From assembly GCA_017960065.1 (NCBI GenBank), contig JAGCZK010000010.1, positions 1 through 27,477 of the forward strand: a stretch of 27,477 bases of DNA, read 5' to 3'. This DNA comes from Paludibacteraceae bacterium. Lineage in GTDB: Bacteria; Bacteroidota; Bacteroidia; Bacteroidales; Paludibacteraceae. A model generated the notes under the pieces. It was not told the origin of the DNA. It made no database searches and was given only the letters and a program-made list of their open reading frames with translations. This document shows, piece by piece, positions 27,082-27,477 of this stretch. The stretch's first letter is position 1. Every line of letters begins with the position of its first letter. The translations under genes and the position numbers were made by a program.

Positions 27082-27477
27082 ATGCACAAAATCCTGTTTG
27101 TCTGCCACGGCAACATCTGTCGGAGCCCGATGGCCGAGTATGTGATGAAACGCCTGGTGGAGGAGGCGGGGCGGTCCGATTCCTTTGAGATCGCTTCAGC
27201 GGCCACCAGCACCGAGGAGATCGGCAACGGGGTGTATCCGCCCGCCCGCCGCAAACTCGCCGAGCACGGCATTGCCTGCGAGGGTCACGCCGCCCGGCAG
27301 ATTAGCCGCAGCGATTACCGCCATTACGACCGGATTGTGGTGATGGATGCCGCCAACAAGCGCAATCTTGCCTATGTGGTGGGCCCTGACGAGGCGCACA
27401 AAGTCTCCATGTTGCTTGACTATGCCGGAAGGCCCGGACAAGAAGTGGCCGACCCTTGGTACACCGGCGACTTTGAA
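27082..27477 (+). CDS. Low-molecular-weight protein-tyrosine phosphatase, partial (3' end off the right edge)
   Basis: The first 132 codons of an LMW-PTP; the frame is open to the window edge and about 20-30 residues are probably missing. The P-loop CHGNICRS is at residues 8-15 with nucleophile Cys8 and Arg14, and the general acid Asp124 lies in DPWYTGDFE. These enzymes remove phosphate from tyrosine (or arginine) residues, in bacteria often from exopolysaccharide-linked tyrosine kinases. The start must be ATG 27082, because the next ATG (27130) would delete the catalytic loop. It begins just 10 bases after a strong terminator, with no promoter motif between, which is unusual. Confidence 0.94.
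   Translation, partial: MHKILFVCHGNICRSPMAEYVMKRLVEEAGRSDSFEIASAATSTEEIGNGVYPPARRKLAEHGIACEGHAARQISRSDYRHYDRIVVMDAANKRNLAYVVGPDEAHKVSMLLDYAGRPGQEVADPWYTGDFE

Overview
The window looks like a GC-rich chromosomal segment of a member of the Bacteroidota, most likely order Bacteroidales. Three things point there: promoters of the TAnnTTTG type (-7 box) with TTTG about 20 bases upstream (-33 box) and no clear Shine-Dalgarno sites; protein families typical of the phylum (DUF3822 next to RsmD, a DUF5723-type barrel, a BACON domain, a long SecA); and many short-leader lipoproteins. Genus cannot be set from the sequence alone. No tRNA, rRNA, CRISPR array, phage or insertion sequence was seen, and no gene-free stretch exceeds about 120 bases.

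Layout. (1) 1-2914, minus strand: a tripartite efflux operon, TolC-like outer membrane channel, HlyD/MacA-like adaptor, MacB-type ABC ATPase (cut by the left edge). (2) 2995-5737, plus: ispD (isoprenoid synthesis) overlapping recG (recombination helicase). (3) 5848-13303, plus: a tight run ndk, M23/LysM peptidase, secA, lgt, a small membrane protein, a second M23 peptidase; this joins protein export, lipoprotein maturation and murein remodelling. (4) 13311-13655, minus: folB. (5) 13750-15318, plus: an AT-richer gene for a lipoprotein with two copies of one domain around a BACON domain, unlike its neighbours in composition. (6) 15419-16165, plus: fabG, closed by a strong hairpin terminator. (7) 17862-16235, minus: a 91-residue protein of unknown function, a PlsC-type acyltransferase and a nitrilase-family amidase. 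(8) 17976-20415, plus: beta-helix lipoprotein overlapping a secreted endonuclease/exonuclease/phosphatase-fold protein. (9) 22260-20419, minus: an unknown membrane-anchored protein, DUF3822 and rsmD. (10) 22352-23740, plus: a RecD2/Dda-like helicase. (11) 23817-27013, plus: a large lipoprotein and a putative outer-membrane beta-barrel as a pair, ended by a strong terminator. (12) 27082 to the right edge: a low-molecular-weight tyrosine phosphatase, incomplete.

Most of the window is ordinary housekeeping and envelope biology. I did not find a demonstrable new defence or mobile system. The points most worth checking are promoters placed so close to start codons that leaderless mRNAs are predicted (best case the helicase at 22352, whose promoter also interlocks with a divergent one), a phosphatase gene starting ten bases after a strong terminator, the compositionally foreign duplicated-domain lipoprotein, and two uncharacterised envelope gene pairs.
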